A stretch of 64,000 bases of DNA from positions 124,001 through 188,000 of the forward strand of contig CANLNQ010000006.1 of assembly GCA_947492525.1 (NCBI GenBank). The letters run 5' to 3'. Every line of letters starts with the position of its first letter. Position 1 is the first letter of the stretch. The DNA is from an uncultured Granulosicoccus sp. Its GTDB lineage: Bacteria; Pseudomonadota; Gammaproteobacteria; Granulosicoccales; Granulosicoccaceae. Shown piece after piece: positions 37,014 through 45,326 of this stretch. The notes beneath the pieces were generated by a model, which did no database searches, had not been told where the DNA came from, and worked only from the letters and a program-made list of their open reading frames with translations. Both the position numbers and the translations under genes were made by a program.

Positions 37014-39134
37014 ATGCGCTCTGAAGGCTTGCGCCTGACCAGCCTTCTGCCCAAACGCTTTCATGCACTGCGTTATCGTCTGTTGGCACTGGTGCTGGTG
37101 CCGTTGTTGCTGCTGTCCGGCACGGTGATACTGCTCGCCGCCAAGTGGTCCAGCGACTACACCTATGAGCAGCTTTTTGCCAAGGTCAACGCCGATCTGC
37201 AGGTTGCCAGAGAGAGTTTTCGCCGGATACGCAAGGATACCCGCAGCGAGCTATCGGCTGTAGCTGGCAGCGCGGCACTGGTACATGTGCTGGGCAACGG
37301 CACGGTTGATGACATCATGCGCCTGCTCGCCGAACAGCAAGTTGCGCGTGAATTCGATTTCCTGCGAGCCTGGTCATTCGACGGCAGGCTGGTTCTGACG
37401 AGTGAAGGATGGCAGGTGGATGAGCTGCGACCGGGTCCTTCGCCAGCGGTCTTGCAGGCCGGAACCCTTGCCGACGCAGCACAGCCCGGCGTTGCCCATA
37501 TCGAGCTGTATGAGGCCGCCGACTGGCAGAAGATCCCCGGCCTGGATGCCGATCGAGTGGTTCTGCCTCTGGTGCCAACCGCCAGAGCCAGACCCACTGA
37601 CAGACAGGTGGAGGATCGGGCCATGGTCATTCGCTCCTTGCATGAGGTCCTGGACAATCAGGGACGTCTGATTGCCATGCTCGAAGGCGGTGTGTTGCTG
37701 AATCGGAATTTTGCCTTCGTGGATGAGATTCGTGATCTGGTCTACGGACCGGGAAGCCTGGCGCCGGGGAGTCGCGGTACCGTCACCGTATTTCTCGATG
37801 ATGTACGGATCAGCACCAACGTACCGTGGCTCGACGACACCCGGGCATTGGGTACTCGGGTGTCCACCGAAGTCTATCGGACGGTTCTGACGCAGGGCGA
37901 GTCGTGGATCGATCGTGCGTTTGTCGTCAAGGACTGGTACATATCCGCCTACGAGCCCATCACGGACGTCAACGGCGAGCGGATCGGCATGCTGTATGCC
38001 GGCTACCTGGAGGCACCGTTTCGATCACGCATGCTGATGGCCATTGCCGTGCTGTCGATACTGGTCATCGCCGGGAGTCTGCTGGCCGGACTGGCTGCCA
38101 TACTCGGGGCGCGCAGCATCTTCGCGCCGATCGAGAGCATGACGGCCGTGGTGCGAGCTACCGCCGCCGGAGAGCATCGCCGAATCGGGTCGCTCTCCCC
38201 GGATAACGAAATCGGAGAGCTGGCCTCGAACTTCGATGTCATGCTCGATACGCTGGAGTCGCATCGGCGCCGAATCGAGCAGGATGCAGCACAGCTCGAA
38301 GACAAGGTGCAGCACCGCACGGCAGAGCTGGAACAACAGAACCGGCGACTGCAGGACTCGATCGACTTGCTCCATCAGACGCGGCGCCAGCTGGCCAATG
38401 CGGAGAAGCTGGCGGCGCTGGGAGAACTGACTGCCGGTGTGGCGCACGAGATCAACAATCCGACCGCTGTCATCCTGGGCAATATGGACGTGCTGGTGGC
38501 GGATCTGGGACCGGGCTGCGACAAGGTACAGACCGAGATCGACCTCATCTTCGAGCAGGTCTACCGCATACGATCGATAACCGAACGTCTGCTGCAGTAT
38601 TCCCGTTCGAGCCAGGCGGGACCGGGGCAATCACTGTCGCCACCGGCCCAGGTGCAGCGCGCCGATATCGAGCCGGTGAGTCTGCCCCGGGTGATCGAGG
38701 AATCGCTGACGCTGCTGGCGCATGAACTGGCGGGCTGTCAGGTCAGTGTGACAGAACGGCATGAGGCCACAGGCCTTGCGCTTATCGACCGACAGGAGTT
38801 GCTGCAGGTATTGGTCAACCTGGTGAGCAATGCCATTCAATCCATGGGCGAGGGCGGGCAGATTCGCATGGAGACCCGCAACTGCGACGATGATCAGGTC
38901 GGCATCACCATTCACGATACGGGGTGCGGCATCGAAGCCGACGATCTGCCTCGAGTCTTCGATCCGTTCTTCACTAGCGGAAAGGCCAGCGGCACCGGCT
39001 TGGGTCTGTCCGTCAGTTATGGCATCGTGAGACGCTTCGGTGGTGATATTCAGGTGCATTCGGAACGTGGTGTCGGTAGCGTTTTCGATGTGCTGTTACC
39101 GGCGGTCGCCGGCAACGAAGACTCGAATACCTGA
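37014..39134 (+). CDS. Sensor histidine kinase, Cache-HAMP type
   Basis: A 706-residue membrane kinase. One membrane segment near residues 22-46, a periplasmic domain of about 280 residues that looks like a double Cache sensor, a second membrane segment near 340-365, and HAMP. A coiled coil (ENRRLQ-type, near 425-465) leads to HisKA with phospho-His478 in GVAHEINNP. The ATPase domain has NLVSNAIQSMGEGG, DTGCGI and GTGLGLSV. Six bases after the response regulator gene, so the two form one system. The ligand is unknown; small organic acids are common for Cache kinases. Confidence 0.92.
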   Translation: MRSEGLRLTSLLPKRFHALRYRLLALVLVPLLLLSGTVILLAAKWSSDYTYEQLFAKVNADLQVARESFRRIRKDTRSELSAVAGSAALVHVLGNGTVDDIMRLLAEQQVAREFDFLRAWSFDGRLVLTSEGWQVDELRPGPSPAVLQAGTLADAAQPGVAHIELYEAADWQKIPGLDADRVVLPLVPTARARPTDRQVEDRAMVIRSLHEVLDNQGRLIAMLEGGVLLNRNFAFVDEIRDLVYGPGSLAPGSRGTVTVFLDDVRISTNVPWLDDTRALGTRVSTEVYRTVLTQGESWIDRAFVVKDWYISAYEPITDVNGERIGMLYAGYLEAPFRSRMLMAIAVLSILVIAGSLLAGLAAILGARSIFAPIESMTAVVRATAAGEHRRIGSLSPDNEIGELASNFDVMLDTLESHRRRIEQDAAQLEDKVQHRTAELEQQNRRLQDSIDLLHQTRRQLANAEKLAALGELTAGVAHEINNPTAVILGNMDVLVADLGPGCDKVQTEIDLIFEQVYRIRSITERLLQYSRSSQAGPGQSLSPPAQVQRADIEPVSLPRVIEESLTLLAHELAGCQVSVTERHEATGLALIDRQELLQVLVNLVSNAIQSMGEGGQIRMETRNCDDDQVGITIHDTGCGIEADDLPRVFDPFFTSGKASGTGLGLSVSYGIVRRFGGDIQVHSERGVGSVFDVLLPAVAGNEDSNT

Positions 39135-39182
39135 CAAGCTGTACCGAATGACGCCTTGGCCGATACGTTTTTGCTTGCTTCA

Positions 39183-39214
39183 CTGTTAACTCTCGTCAAT
39201 TGCAGAGTGAACAG
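39183..39214 (+). terminator. Hairpin after the two-component pair
   Basis: Arms 39183-39193 and 39204-39214 pair at 10 of 11 positions around a 10-base loop, 48 bases after the kinase stop, with a short T-run (GACTTTTG) just downstream. A terminator is the simplest reading. Confidence 0.45.
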
Positions 39215-39358
39215 GTCGACTTTTGCAGTCAACGGCGGGATTATTGCGTTTGTTACTGAAACATTACCGTCCTGCTGGCCGGTGCAAGTACCGTTTAAAA
39301 CTGGCGCGGTATTGCTATTCTCTTACACAAGCCAGTACTTTTTTGGAAATACAATACC

Positions 39359-41578
39359 GTGGCGCGTGCCTACCCGCTCACTGATCTAGTCAAACTCGTC
39401 AGAGCCTATGGGGTTCTGGCGGGCACGTCCGATATGGAACGTGTCATCGCAGGCACCCTGTCGCGCGAATGGATTGCCAAGGAGGTCGAGCGTCTTGTGC
39501 CGCTCTCATCCTTGCCGCGTCGTCTGTTCGATACGCAACGAGGCCGGGACTTGCTTGCCGCCGAACTCTTTGCCAAGCAGGACATCGATCCCGAAACCAT
39601 CAAGCCCGAAGCGCTGGATGCGCGCATTGCCGGCTCGGGACGAATGATCAATACCAATCGCCTTCCCAAGCTCGAGCCGATCATTCATCAGGCCGTGCTG
39701 GCAGCCAACATGTTGTTGGGGGTGCGGCTCTATGGCAGTCATGGTCGCGGTACCCGCAGCATGAGCCACGATCTCATCGTGGCGACCATGCTGCAGGACT
39801 CCTACGGCAAGCTGCATCGATACAGCGCATTCTCGTCACACGATCACGAGGTGGTGGACGATACCTATGTGTTCACCTGGTTCGGCGACTCGGTCGGCAA
39901 GCTGGTTGTTGCGGTGGCTGACTACCTCAGGGAATTCAACGAGGCCGTGGAGGCCAGCATTCCGATTCCCGACCCACCCAGTGGAGAAATTGCCACGGCC
40001 ATCGCAGCCATCCAGGCGAGTCGCCTGCGCCTGGTGGCCCGGGCCGCGGGCGATCAGGTCATCAGCTTCATGGATGAGGAGCAATGCCGAGAGCTCGAAG
40101 CGGTGGGGGTCGATTGCAGTGCCGACTTTCCGGAACGCCCGCTGCTGGAAAAACACTACAAGTTGACGGTCAAGGCCTTCAACCTTCCGGGCGTCGATCA
40201 CTACGCCTTGCGCGAGCCGCTGCGCAACACCCTGTTGATGGCAGTACGCGACGCTCTGGATGACCCTGCCAAGCGCGAGCGCTTGTCGGGCCGACGAGGC
40301 AAGGCTGTTCACGAAGTGCATATCAATCTGCCGGTCATGGAGTATTTCGTGGTGTCCGAAGCACCGAACTCCATCGAAGCGGTACACGTGGCCAGTCTGG
40401 AGATGATGCGTTCTCTGGAGAAGGGGCGGCGCAAGTCACTCAGCAGCATGGCGGCCCATGCCTTTCGTATTTCAGCGATCGCCGAGCGCGTGCTGGGACG
40501 TGCAATGGAGCCACTGATCGTGACGCTGGCGATGTTGCATGATGTGGTCGAAGATGGCTCGATACGGGTAACGGGTTATGGCCACTCCCTGCGAAAGATC
40601 CAGTTTCGTTTCGGTGGGCCCATTGCCGCGATGGTCTCGGAACTGACTGATTCCTCGGTGCATTCTGCCGGTGCCAACAAGGCCAGGCTCACCCTTGAAC
40701 AACCGCATTTGCTGCTGCCACAGGCGCAATACAATGTGGGTCGTTTCACTGACATGACCGTCAAGGCGACCGAGGCCGAAGTGCCTTATACGCTGGCGGG
40801 TATCGTCATCAAGCTGCTCGATACCGTGGTGTCTCTGGAGGAAGGTATTCGAGACCCCGAGCTGATGTCCGGACACTGGCGGCACAGTGGCGCGCGCATA
40901 TACTGGGCGGAGCGTGACCGAGGAGCTATCGTGACGCCGTTGATCGAACGGCTGCTGATCGAATTGAAAGCCAGTCAGGCCGATCCGAAGTACTCCACCC
41001 GTCCGCATCACGTCAATGCCGTTCGCCTGCGCGCCGGTCTGGCCATCGTGGAAACCGTTCTCATGTATCAGGACATGTACGCCACACAGAATCTGGCGAT
41101 CCTGGCGAACGAGTTCGGCCTTGACAGGGTGCAGCGCGACACGCTGATCAGCCTCTTCAACGATCGCAATGTCAATGAGGAGCAGTTCCATGAACGCGTC
41201 CTCGAAGGGATGTTGAGTGATCAGCGTCTGCTGGAGAATATCGAGGCGGGTGAGTTGCCGTGCATCGGTTTTACCACGCTGTATGAGAAGGATGCGACGC
41301 TGGACTCACCGCGCAACGAGCAGACATTCGTCCAATACCGTCGCAGTGCCCTGCGTCGGCAGGAGATACGACGAGAACTGTCCATCGATACGGCAGAGAA
41401 GCTGACTGCGCTGACACTGCGCAAGGAGCAGGTTCTACGCATGTTCGACCGGACACTGACCTGCCAGCGCAACAAGCGGCTTCAAGGCGAGGGTGAGACC
41501 AATGCGGTGATTGCCGAGAATCAGCACCTCGATCAAGGCGACAGGGGCGACGACCATCATCGCATGGTAGCGTCCTGA
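39359..41578 (+). CDS. Large protein with RelA/SpoT-like HD domain
   Basis: A 739-residue soluble protein I cannot name. A central HD domain resembles the (p)ppGpp hydrolase of RelA/SpoT: His367 (AAHAFRIS), LHDVVED with His394-Asp395 and Glu398-Asp399, and a later Asp488 in IVIKLLDTVVSLEEG, parallel to the KLADRLHN block. The synthetase and TGS/ACT parts are not recognisable. The N-terminal 350 residues have no known domain that I can see, and about 200 helical residues follow the HD core. It starts with GTG at 39359, ribosome site weak. Stand-alone gene, convergent with the fdhD group. HD function is inferred from motifs only. Confidence 0.65.
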   Translation: MARAYPLTDLVKLVRAYGVLAGTSDMERVIAGTLSREWIAKEVERLVPLSSLPRRLFDTQRGRDLLAAELFAKQDIDPETIKPEALDARIAGSGRMINTNRLPKLEPIIHQAVLAANMLLGVRLYGSHGRGTRSMSHDLIVATMLQDSYGKLHRYSAFSSHDHEVVDDTYVFTWFGDSVGKLVVAVADYLREFNEAVEASIPIPDPPSGEIATAIAAIQASRLRLVARAAGDQVISFMDEEQCRELEAVGVDCSADFPERPLLEKHYKLTVKAFNLPGVDHYALREPLRNTLLMAVRDALDDPAKRERLSGRRGKAVHEVHINLPVMEYFVVSEAPNSIEAVHVASLEMMRSLEKGRRKSLSSMAAHAFRISAIAERVLGRAMEPLIVTLAMLHDVVEDGSIRVTGYGHSLRKIQFRFGGPIAAMVSELTDSSVHSAGANKARLTLEQPHLLLPQAQYNVGRFTDMTVKATEAEVPYTLAGIVIKLLDTVVSLEEGIRDPELMSGHWRHSGARIYWAERDRGAIVTPLIERLLIELKASQADPKYSTRPHHVNAVRLRAGLAIVETVLMYQDMYATQNLAILANEFGLDRVQRDTLISLFNDRNVNEEQFHERVLEGMLSDQRLLENIEAGELPCIGFTTLYEKDATLDSPRNEQTFVQYRRSALRRQEIRRELSIDTAEKLTALTLRKEQVLRMFDRTLTCQRNKRLQGEGETNAVIAENQHLDQGDRGDDHHRMVAS

Positions 41579-41592
41579 GAGCAGGGATTGCC

Positions 41593-42552
41593 TCAGTCGA
41601 TTGTCAGTAGCTGGCTGGCTGGCAAGACGCTGTAGCCGCCGAGTTGCTCGGCCAGCTGATGGGTCTGGTTATCGAGCAGGCGCGCGATGAAGTCCTGAAC
41701 CAGCGTGCGAAAGTAGCTCTTTCGACTCATCACCAGATCGAGGGATACATCGGCAATGGGCAGGTAGTGCAAACCGAAATCCCGGGCGATGCCCTGACTG
41801 GCGCAGCACAGGTCGGCGTGTCCCCGGTTCAGGGCGGCGGCGGCGGCCGTCTCGCTATCGCACCAGATACTGGTCTGCAGAGCGCTGGCACTGCTGCCCT
41901 GGACCGAGCAGAGATCCTCCAGCAGACGTGTCGTACCTGAATCGTCCGACCGCATGGCCCAGCGAAGACGGGTATCGCCGATGAGTCTGTTTATCGTGTC
42001 TGTCGCCGAGGCCGTCTCGTATTCCGTCGCAGCCTGGCGTTGCAGTAATCCCTGCTTGCGCTGCAGGCAGCGCACGATCACCCAGCTCTGATGATTGCGA
42101 TAGCGTCGCAGCAACCCCATGTGACGACGAGCGCTTGACTCGCTGGCACCCCAGTTGATGAAGCAGGCATCGACACGGCCGGTATCCAGCATTCGCAGTC
42201 CATGCCGGGTTCCCGTGGGGCTGTAGCTGATCAATGCCTGTTGCTGCCAGTCGGAGGCGGCCAGATTGCACAGCTGCTGGATCAGTCGGTCATCACTGCC
42301 GGCAATCAGCAATCGATCGTGCATGACGCCGCCGTGACTGTTTTCCAGCAGCCAGTCTTCGATCAGTCGACGCGGAAAGATCCACTTGCCGGTGACCTTG
42401 GTGCCGGGAATTTCACCCACGCCAGCCAGCTGGTAGATCTTCTTTTCGTTGACGTGCAGCAGTTGCGCCAATTGAGGCACGGTCAGGAATGAGGAGCCGT
42501 CAAGCTGGCGGATTCCTGTGCCGTCAGAAGCTGGCTGGGCCAGTTTGTCCAT
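41593..42552 (-). CDS. Helix-turn-helix regulator with molybdate-type binding domain
   Basis: A 319-residue predicted regulator. The first 60 residues are an excisionase/MerR-like DNA-binding domain (FLTVPQLAQLLHVNEKKIYQLAGVGEIPGTKVTGKWIFPRRLIEDWL). The remainder is a periplasmic-binding-protein-like domain (PBP_like), the kind used by regulators of molybdoenzymes and formate dehydrogenase. ATG at 42552 has GAGGAG 8 bases upstream. It lies 23 bases after fdhD, so it is probably co-transcribed, and it is the obvious candidate to control the divergent formate dehydrogenase genes. Ligand unknown. Confidence 0.85.
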   Translation of the reverse strand: MDKLAQPASDGTGIRQLDGSSFLTVPQLAQLLHVNEKKIYQLAGVGEIPGTKVTGKWIFPRRLIEDWLLENSHGGVMHDRLLIAGSDDRLIQQLCNLAASDWQQQALISYSPTGTRHGLRMLDTGRVDACFINWGASESSARRHMGLLRRYRNHQSWVIVRCLQRKQGLLQRQAATEYETASATDTINRLIGDTRLRWAMRSDDSGTTRLLEDLCSVQGSSASALQTSIWCDSETAAAAALNRGHADLCCASQGIARDFGLHYLPIADVSLDLVMSRKSYFRTLVQDFIARLLDNQTHQLAEQLGGYSVLPASQLLTID

Positions 42553-42575
42553 GGAACTACTCCTCAAGCAGCAGC

Positions 42576-43457
42576 TCAGCCCAGGTCACGCATACCCTTG
42601 GTAGGAGGCGGGGTACGCCTCTCGGCCGGAATGGCATCGAAGTTCATGTGCTCCTGACCGTTATAGATCAGGAAGTGCCGGCCCTTGGCTCGTGCAATCA
42701 TGGTCATGCCTATTTCCTGGGCCAGCTCCAGACCCATCTGTGTCACGCCGGAGCGTGACAGCAAGGTCGGAATTCCCATGAATGCCGTCTTCATCACGAT
42801 TTCCGATGTCAGGCGGCCGGTGGTATAGAAGATCTTGTCGGCACCGTCGATACCTTCCAGCCACATGCGCCCGGCGATGGCATCGGCCGCGTTGTGACGA
42901 CCCACGTCCTCGATATGCATCAAGGATTCGGTCGCCGTACACAGGCCGCAACCATGCACGGCCCCCGACACCCGATAGACGTCGTTGAGCTGACTGACAT
43001 GCTTGATGAGCGCATAGATTTCCGACTGCTTCAGGGCAGGGGTGCTGAGATCGACTTCATACAGCTTGTCGACCGTGCAGCTGAAAATCGTGCCCTGACC
43101 ACAACCACTGGTCACGATGCGACGTTTCATCTTCTCCTGCCAATCGGCGATGCCGGTTCCTTCGTGGGTGATCACGTCCACCACCTCGCGATCCCAGTCC
43201 ACGGTGACTGACTTGATCAGGCTGATGTCGTCGATCAGCTTCTGGTTGCGTATGTAGCCCAGGGTCAAAGCTTCAGGCTGTGTACCCAGCGTCATCAGTG
43301 TGACCACTTCCATGCCATCGACGCGGATGGTCAAGGGCAGTTCTCCCGGAATGTGCGCCTCGACCGACTCGCCGAACTCATTGACAGCAATGATGCCGTG
43401 AGCGGGCATCAGGGATTCGTTACTCAGACTGGGAAGTTGCTGTGCCGTAGCGTGCAT
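42576..43457 (-). CDS. fdhD: Formate dehydrogenase sulfurtransferase FdhD
   Basis: Delivers sulfur from IscS to the molybdenum cofactor of formate dehydrogenase, and is needed for activity. The 293 residues carry RRIVTSGCGQG with Cys119, the sulfur-carrying position. VSGAVHGCGL, HIEDVGRHNAADAI, FYTTGRLTSEIVMK and SRSGVT are further conserved blocks. The E. coli protein has a C-x-x-C pair; here only one Cys is present in the loop, as in many relatives. Its start faces the formate dehydrogenase operon, so the 222-base gap should hold both promoters. Confidence 0.96.
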   Translation of the reverse strand: MHATAQQLPSLSNESLMPAHGIIAVNEFGESVEAHIPGELPLTIRVDGMEVVTLMTLGTQPEALTLGYIRNQKLIDDISLIKSVTVDWDREVVDVITHEGTGIADWQEKMKRRIVTSGCGQGTIFSCTVDKLYEVDLSTPALKQSEIYALIKHVSQLNDVYRVSGAVHGCGLCTATESLMHIEDVGRHNAADAIAGRMWLEGIDGADKIFYTTGRLTSEIVMKTAFMGIPTLLSRSGVTQMGLELAQEIGMTMIARAKGRHFLIYNGQEHMNFDAIPAERRTPPPTKGMRDLG

Positions 43458-43500
43458 GATCGTTCTGACTCGAGGATTACTGCCCTGACTTTAAGAGTCT

Positions 43501-43513
43501 ACTTGGGTCAAGT
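43501..43513. promoter_or_regulatory. Small palindrome between fdhD and DUF3305
   Basis: ACTTG-GGT-CAAGT is a perfect 5-3-5 palindrome 43 bases upstream of the fdhD start. It could be an operator or chance. Confidence 0.25.
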
Positions 43514-43554
43514 CACGTAATGTCGGCCGCTTATTCAAGATAATTAGTGGATCA

Positions 43555-43572
43555 GTGAGACAAAATGTCCCG
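43555..43572 (+). promoter_or_regulatory. Candidate formate dehydrogenase operator, site 1
   Basis: GTGAGACAAAATGTCCCG, containing GACA-AAA-TGTC. It agrees at 13 of 18 positions, same orientation, with 47105-47122. It lies 107 bases before the DUF3305 start and 97 before the divergent fdhD start. Confidence 0.5.
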
Positions 43573-43679
43573 CTTTTGCCAAGGTGGAGCGAAAATCTGT
43601 CCCGGGGCGTAGAAAATGGATGATTTCACAAGCCGCTGGCTGTTCAACCTTGCTTTCAGTCGTGCAATAGTCGCCTGTT

Positions 43680-44213
43680 ATGAATACGCCGATTCCTACC
43701 CGTTTGAAGCTGCCGGTGACGGTGATGCTGGAAAGAAGGATGATCAGTCGATCATTCTGGTCGATGCCATCGTGGTATCTGTATTCGGTTGCGGTGGGTG
43801 AAAACGTGGCGGCTGCCGAGTCGGCCAGGGATTCTGCCCTGGCCGCCGGTCAGTCCGACAAGGGCGACCTCTTCGCCTGGTCCGGCTTCCAGGTGACACT
43901 CTACAAGGATGCCTGCGAACGCTACTGGCATGCACTGATCGGCGACAAGCCCCTGGTGTATGTGGTGTGTCGTGACACCGAAGAGGACGAGGCCTGCAAC
44001 ATTCGCCCGGTGATCGTCACGATCGACTATGACGAGGCAACTGCCTGTGCAGAAACCGATGAGCTGGTACTCAGCGCACCCATTCCCGGTGAGCTGTATC
44101 GCTATATGGAATCGTTTGTGCTGGCTCACTACCAACCGAAAGCGTTCAAGAAGCGCAAGCGCAGGAAATGGTCGGAAGGTGATGATCGTGGTCAACAGCC
44201 AGATCGTGGGTAG
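43680..44213 (+). CDS. DUF3305 protein of the formate dehydrogenase cluster
   Basis: A 177-residue soluble protein. The opening LKLPVTVMLERRM and the following SWYLYSVAVGENV block are the DUF3305 signature, and the C-terminus is Lys/Arg-rich. The family occurs almost only beside periplasmic formate dehydrogenase genes, next to DUF3306, and is thought to help assembly, with no proven activity. No ribosome site is clear at 43680. First gene of the plus-strand series; DUF3306 starts 4 bases after its stop. Confidence 0.85.
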   Translation: MNTPIPTRLKLPVTVMLERRMISRSFWSMPSWYLYSVAVGENVAAAESARDSALAAGQSDKGDLFAWSGFQVTLYKDACERYWHALIGDKPLVYVVCRDTEEDEACNIRPVIVTIDYDEATACAETDELVLSAPIPGELYRYMESFVLAHYQPKAFKKRKRRKWSEGDDRGQQPDRG

Positions 44214-44216
44214 AGC

Positions 44217-45326
44217 ATGAGCAAGCAGGCAGAACCACGTGGCTTTCTCAATCGCTGGTCGGCTCGCAAGCAGGCCGCCGGGCAGGACGAGAAGCAGGCG
44301 GAGAAGCAGGTCGCCGGGCAGAACGATAAGCAGGCGGATAAGCAGGCGGATAAGCAGATCGCCGGGCAGAACGATAAGCGAGTGGAGAAGCAGGCTGCCG
44401 GGCAGATCGAGAAGCAGGCGGAGGCGCTGTCTGAGACGCGGTTATCGGTCAGCGGTGGCGTCGATACTCTCCAGCGTTCGCCAGTGGACGCTCCCGGGCC
44501 GATTCTGCCGTCACTGAGTGCCGATGAGTTGGGGCTGAATGCCGGTGCGTTGGCACCTGCGCGGGATTCTCCCGATGCCGTGATGGATGTCGTTGTCGAT
44601 GCTGGTGCGGGTGCGGATGCGGATGCGGATGCGGATGCGGATGCGGATTCGGATTCGGATTCGGATTCGGATTCGGATTCGGTTCAGGCAGGCGAACCTG
44701 TTCTGTCTGATGCCGACATGCCAGCCATCGACACACTGACCGCCAGCAGCGATGTCAGTGCCTTCTTCAACAAGGGTGTGAGTGCGGCGTTACGCAAGGC
44801 CGCATTGAGGCATGTGTTTCGCCAGTCGAGCTACAACGTGCGCGACGGTCTGAATGATTACGATGGCGATTTCACCTCCTTCGAACCACTGGGAGACACC
44901 GTGACTGCCGACATGAAGTTTCATGCGGCTCGCAAGGAAAAGGCTCGACTGGAGGCCGAGAGGGCCGCGCAGGAGGAGGCAAGGATCGAGGCTGAAAGGC
45001 TGGCACGGGAGGACGCCGCCAGGGCGGAGCCTGATGAAAGTGATTCAGCTGAGGATAGCTGTCGGGAAGACGATGGGGCGACCGGACAGCACGACAAGCA
45101 GAGCGAAGCCGAAGACACGGAGCGTGATGAAGGCGAGCCGGAAACGGCGTCCGGGGGCGAGCATCCGGAGGCAGAGGGCACCGGGGCGGACGGTCAACTT
45201 GCTGCCGCTGAGGGTGTCAGTGCCGAATGCAAGTCCGCTGGGCAACTCGCGCAGGTGATGGTGGAGCAAGGTGATCCCGCCATGAACAGTACGCAAAAGA
45301 CGAACAGGAGAGACAGAACAGAATGA
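44217..45326 (+). CDS. DUF3306 protein with long repetitive insertion
   Basis: A 369-residue protein. RGFLNRWSARKQAA at the N-terminus and the central VSAFFNKGVSAALRKAALRHVFRQSSYNVRDGLNDYDGDFTSFEPLGD are the DUF3306 parts. Between them lie a Lys/Gln repeat (residues 18-70) and an Ala-Asp/Ser-Asp repeat. The C-terminal third is a charged Glu/Ala coiled-coil-like tail. Family members are usually much shorter, about 200 residues, so this copy is expanded by low-complexity sequence. Overlaps the next gene by 4 bases (ATGA). Confidence 0.82.
   Translation: MSKQAEPRGFLNRWSARKQAAGQDEKQAEKQVAGQNDKQADKQADKQIAGQNDKRVEKQAAGQIEKQAEALSETRLSVSGGVDTLQRSPVDAPGPILPSLSADELGLNAGALAPARDSPDAVMDVVVDAGAGADADADADADADSDSDSDSDSDSVQAGEPVLSDADMPAIDTLTASSDVSAFFNKGVSAALRKAALRHVFRQSSYNVRDGLNDYDGDFTSFEPLGDTVTADMKFHAARKEKARLEAERAAQEEARIEAERLAREDAARAEPDESDSAEDSCREDDGATGQHDKQSEAEDTERDEGEPETASGGEHPEAEGTGADGQLAAAEGVSAECKSAGQLAQVMVEQGDPAMNSTQKTNRRDRTE
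44613..44678 (+). repeat. Hexanucleotide repeat inside the DUF3306 gene
   Basis: Six GCGGAT units (44613-44648) followed by five TCGGAT units (44649-44678), read as Ala-Asp and then Ser-Asp. Unit changes keep the frame. Confidence 0.9.

Noticed and set aside
43458..43679. Sigma-54 (-24/-12) promoter for formate dehydrogenase
   Set aside because: No TGGCAC-N5-TTGC-like pair found on either strand of the gap.
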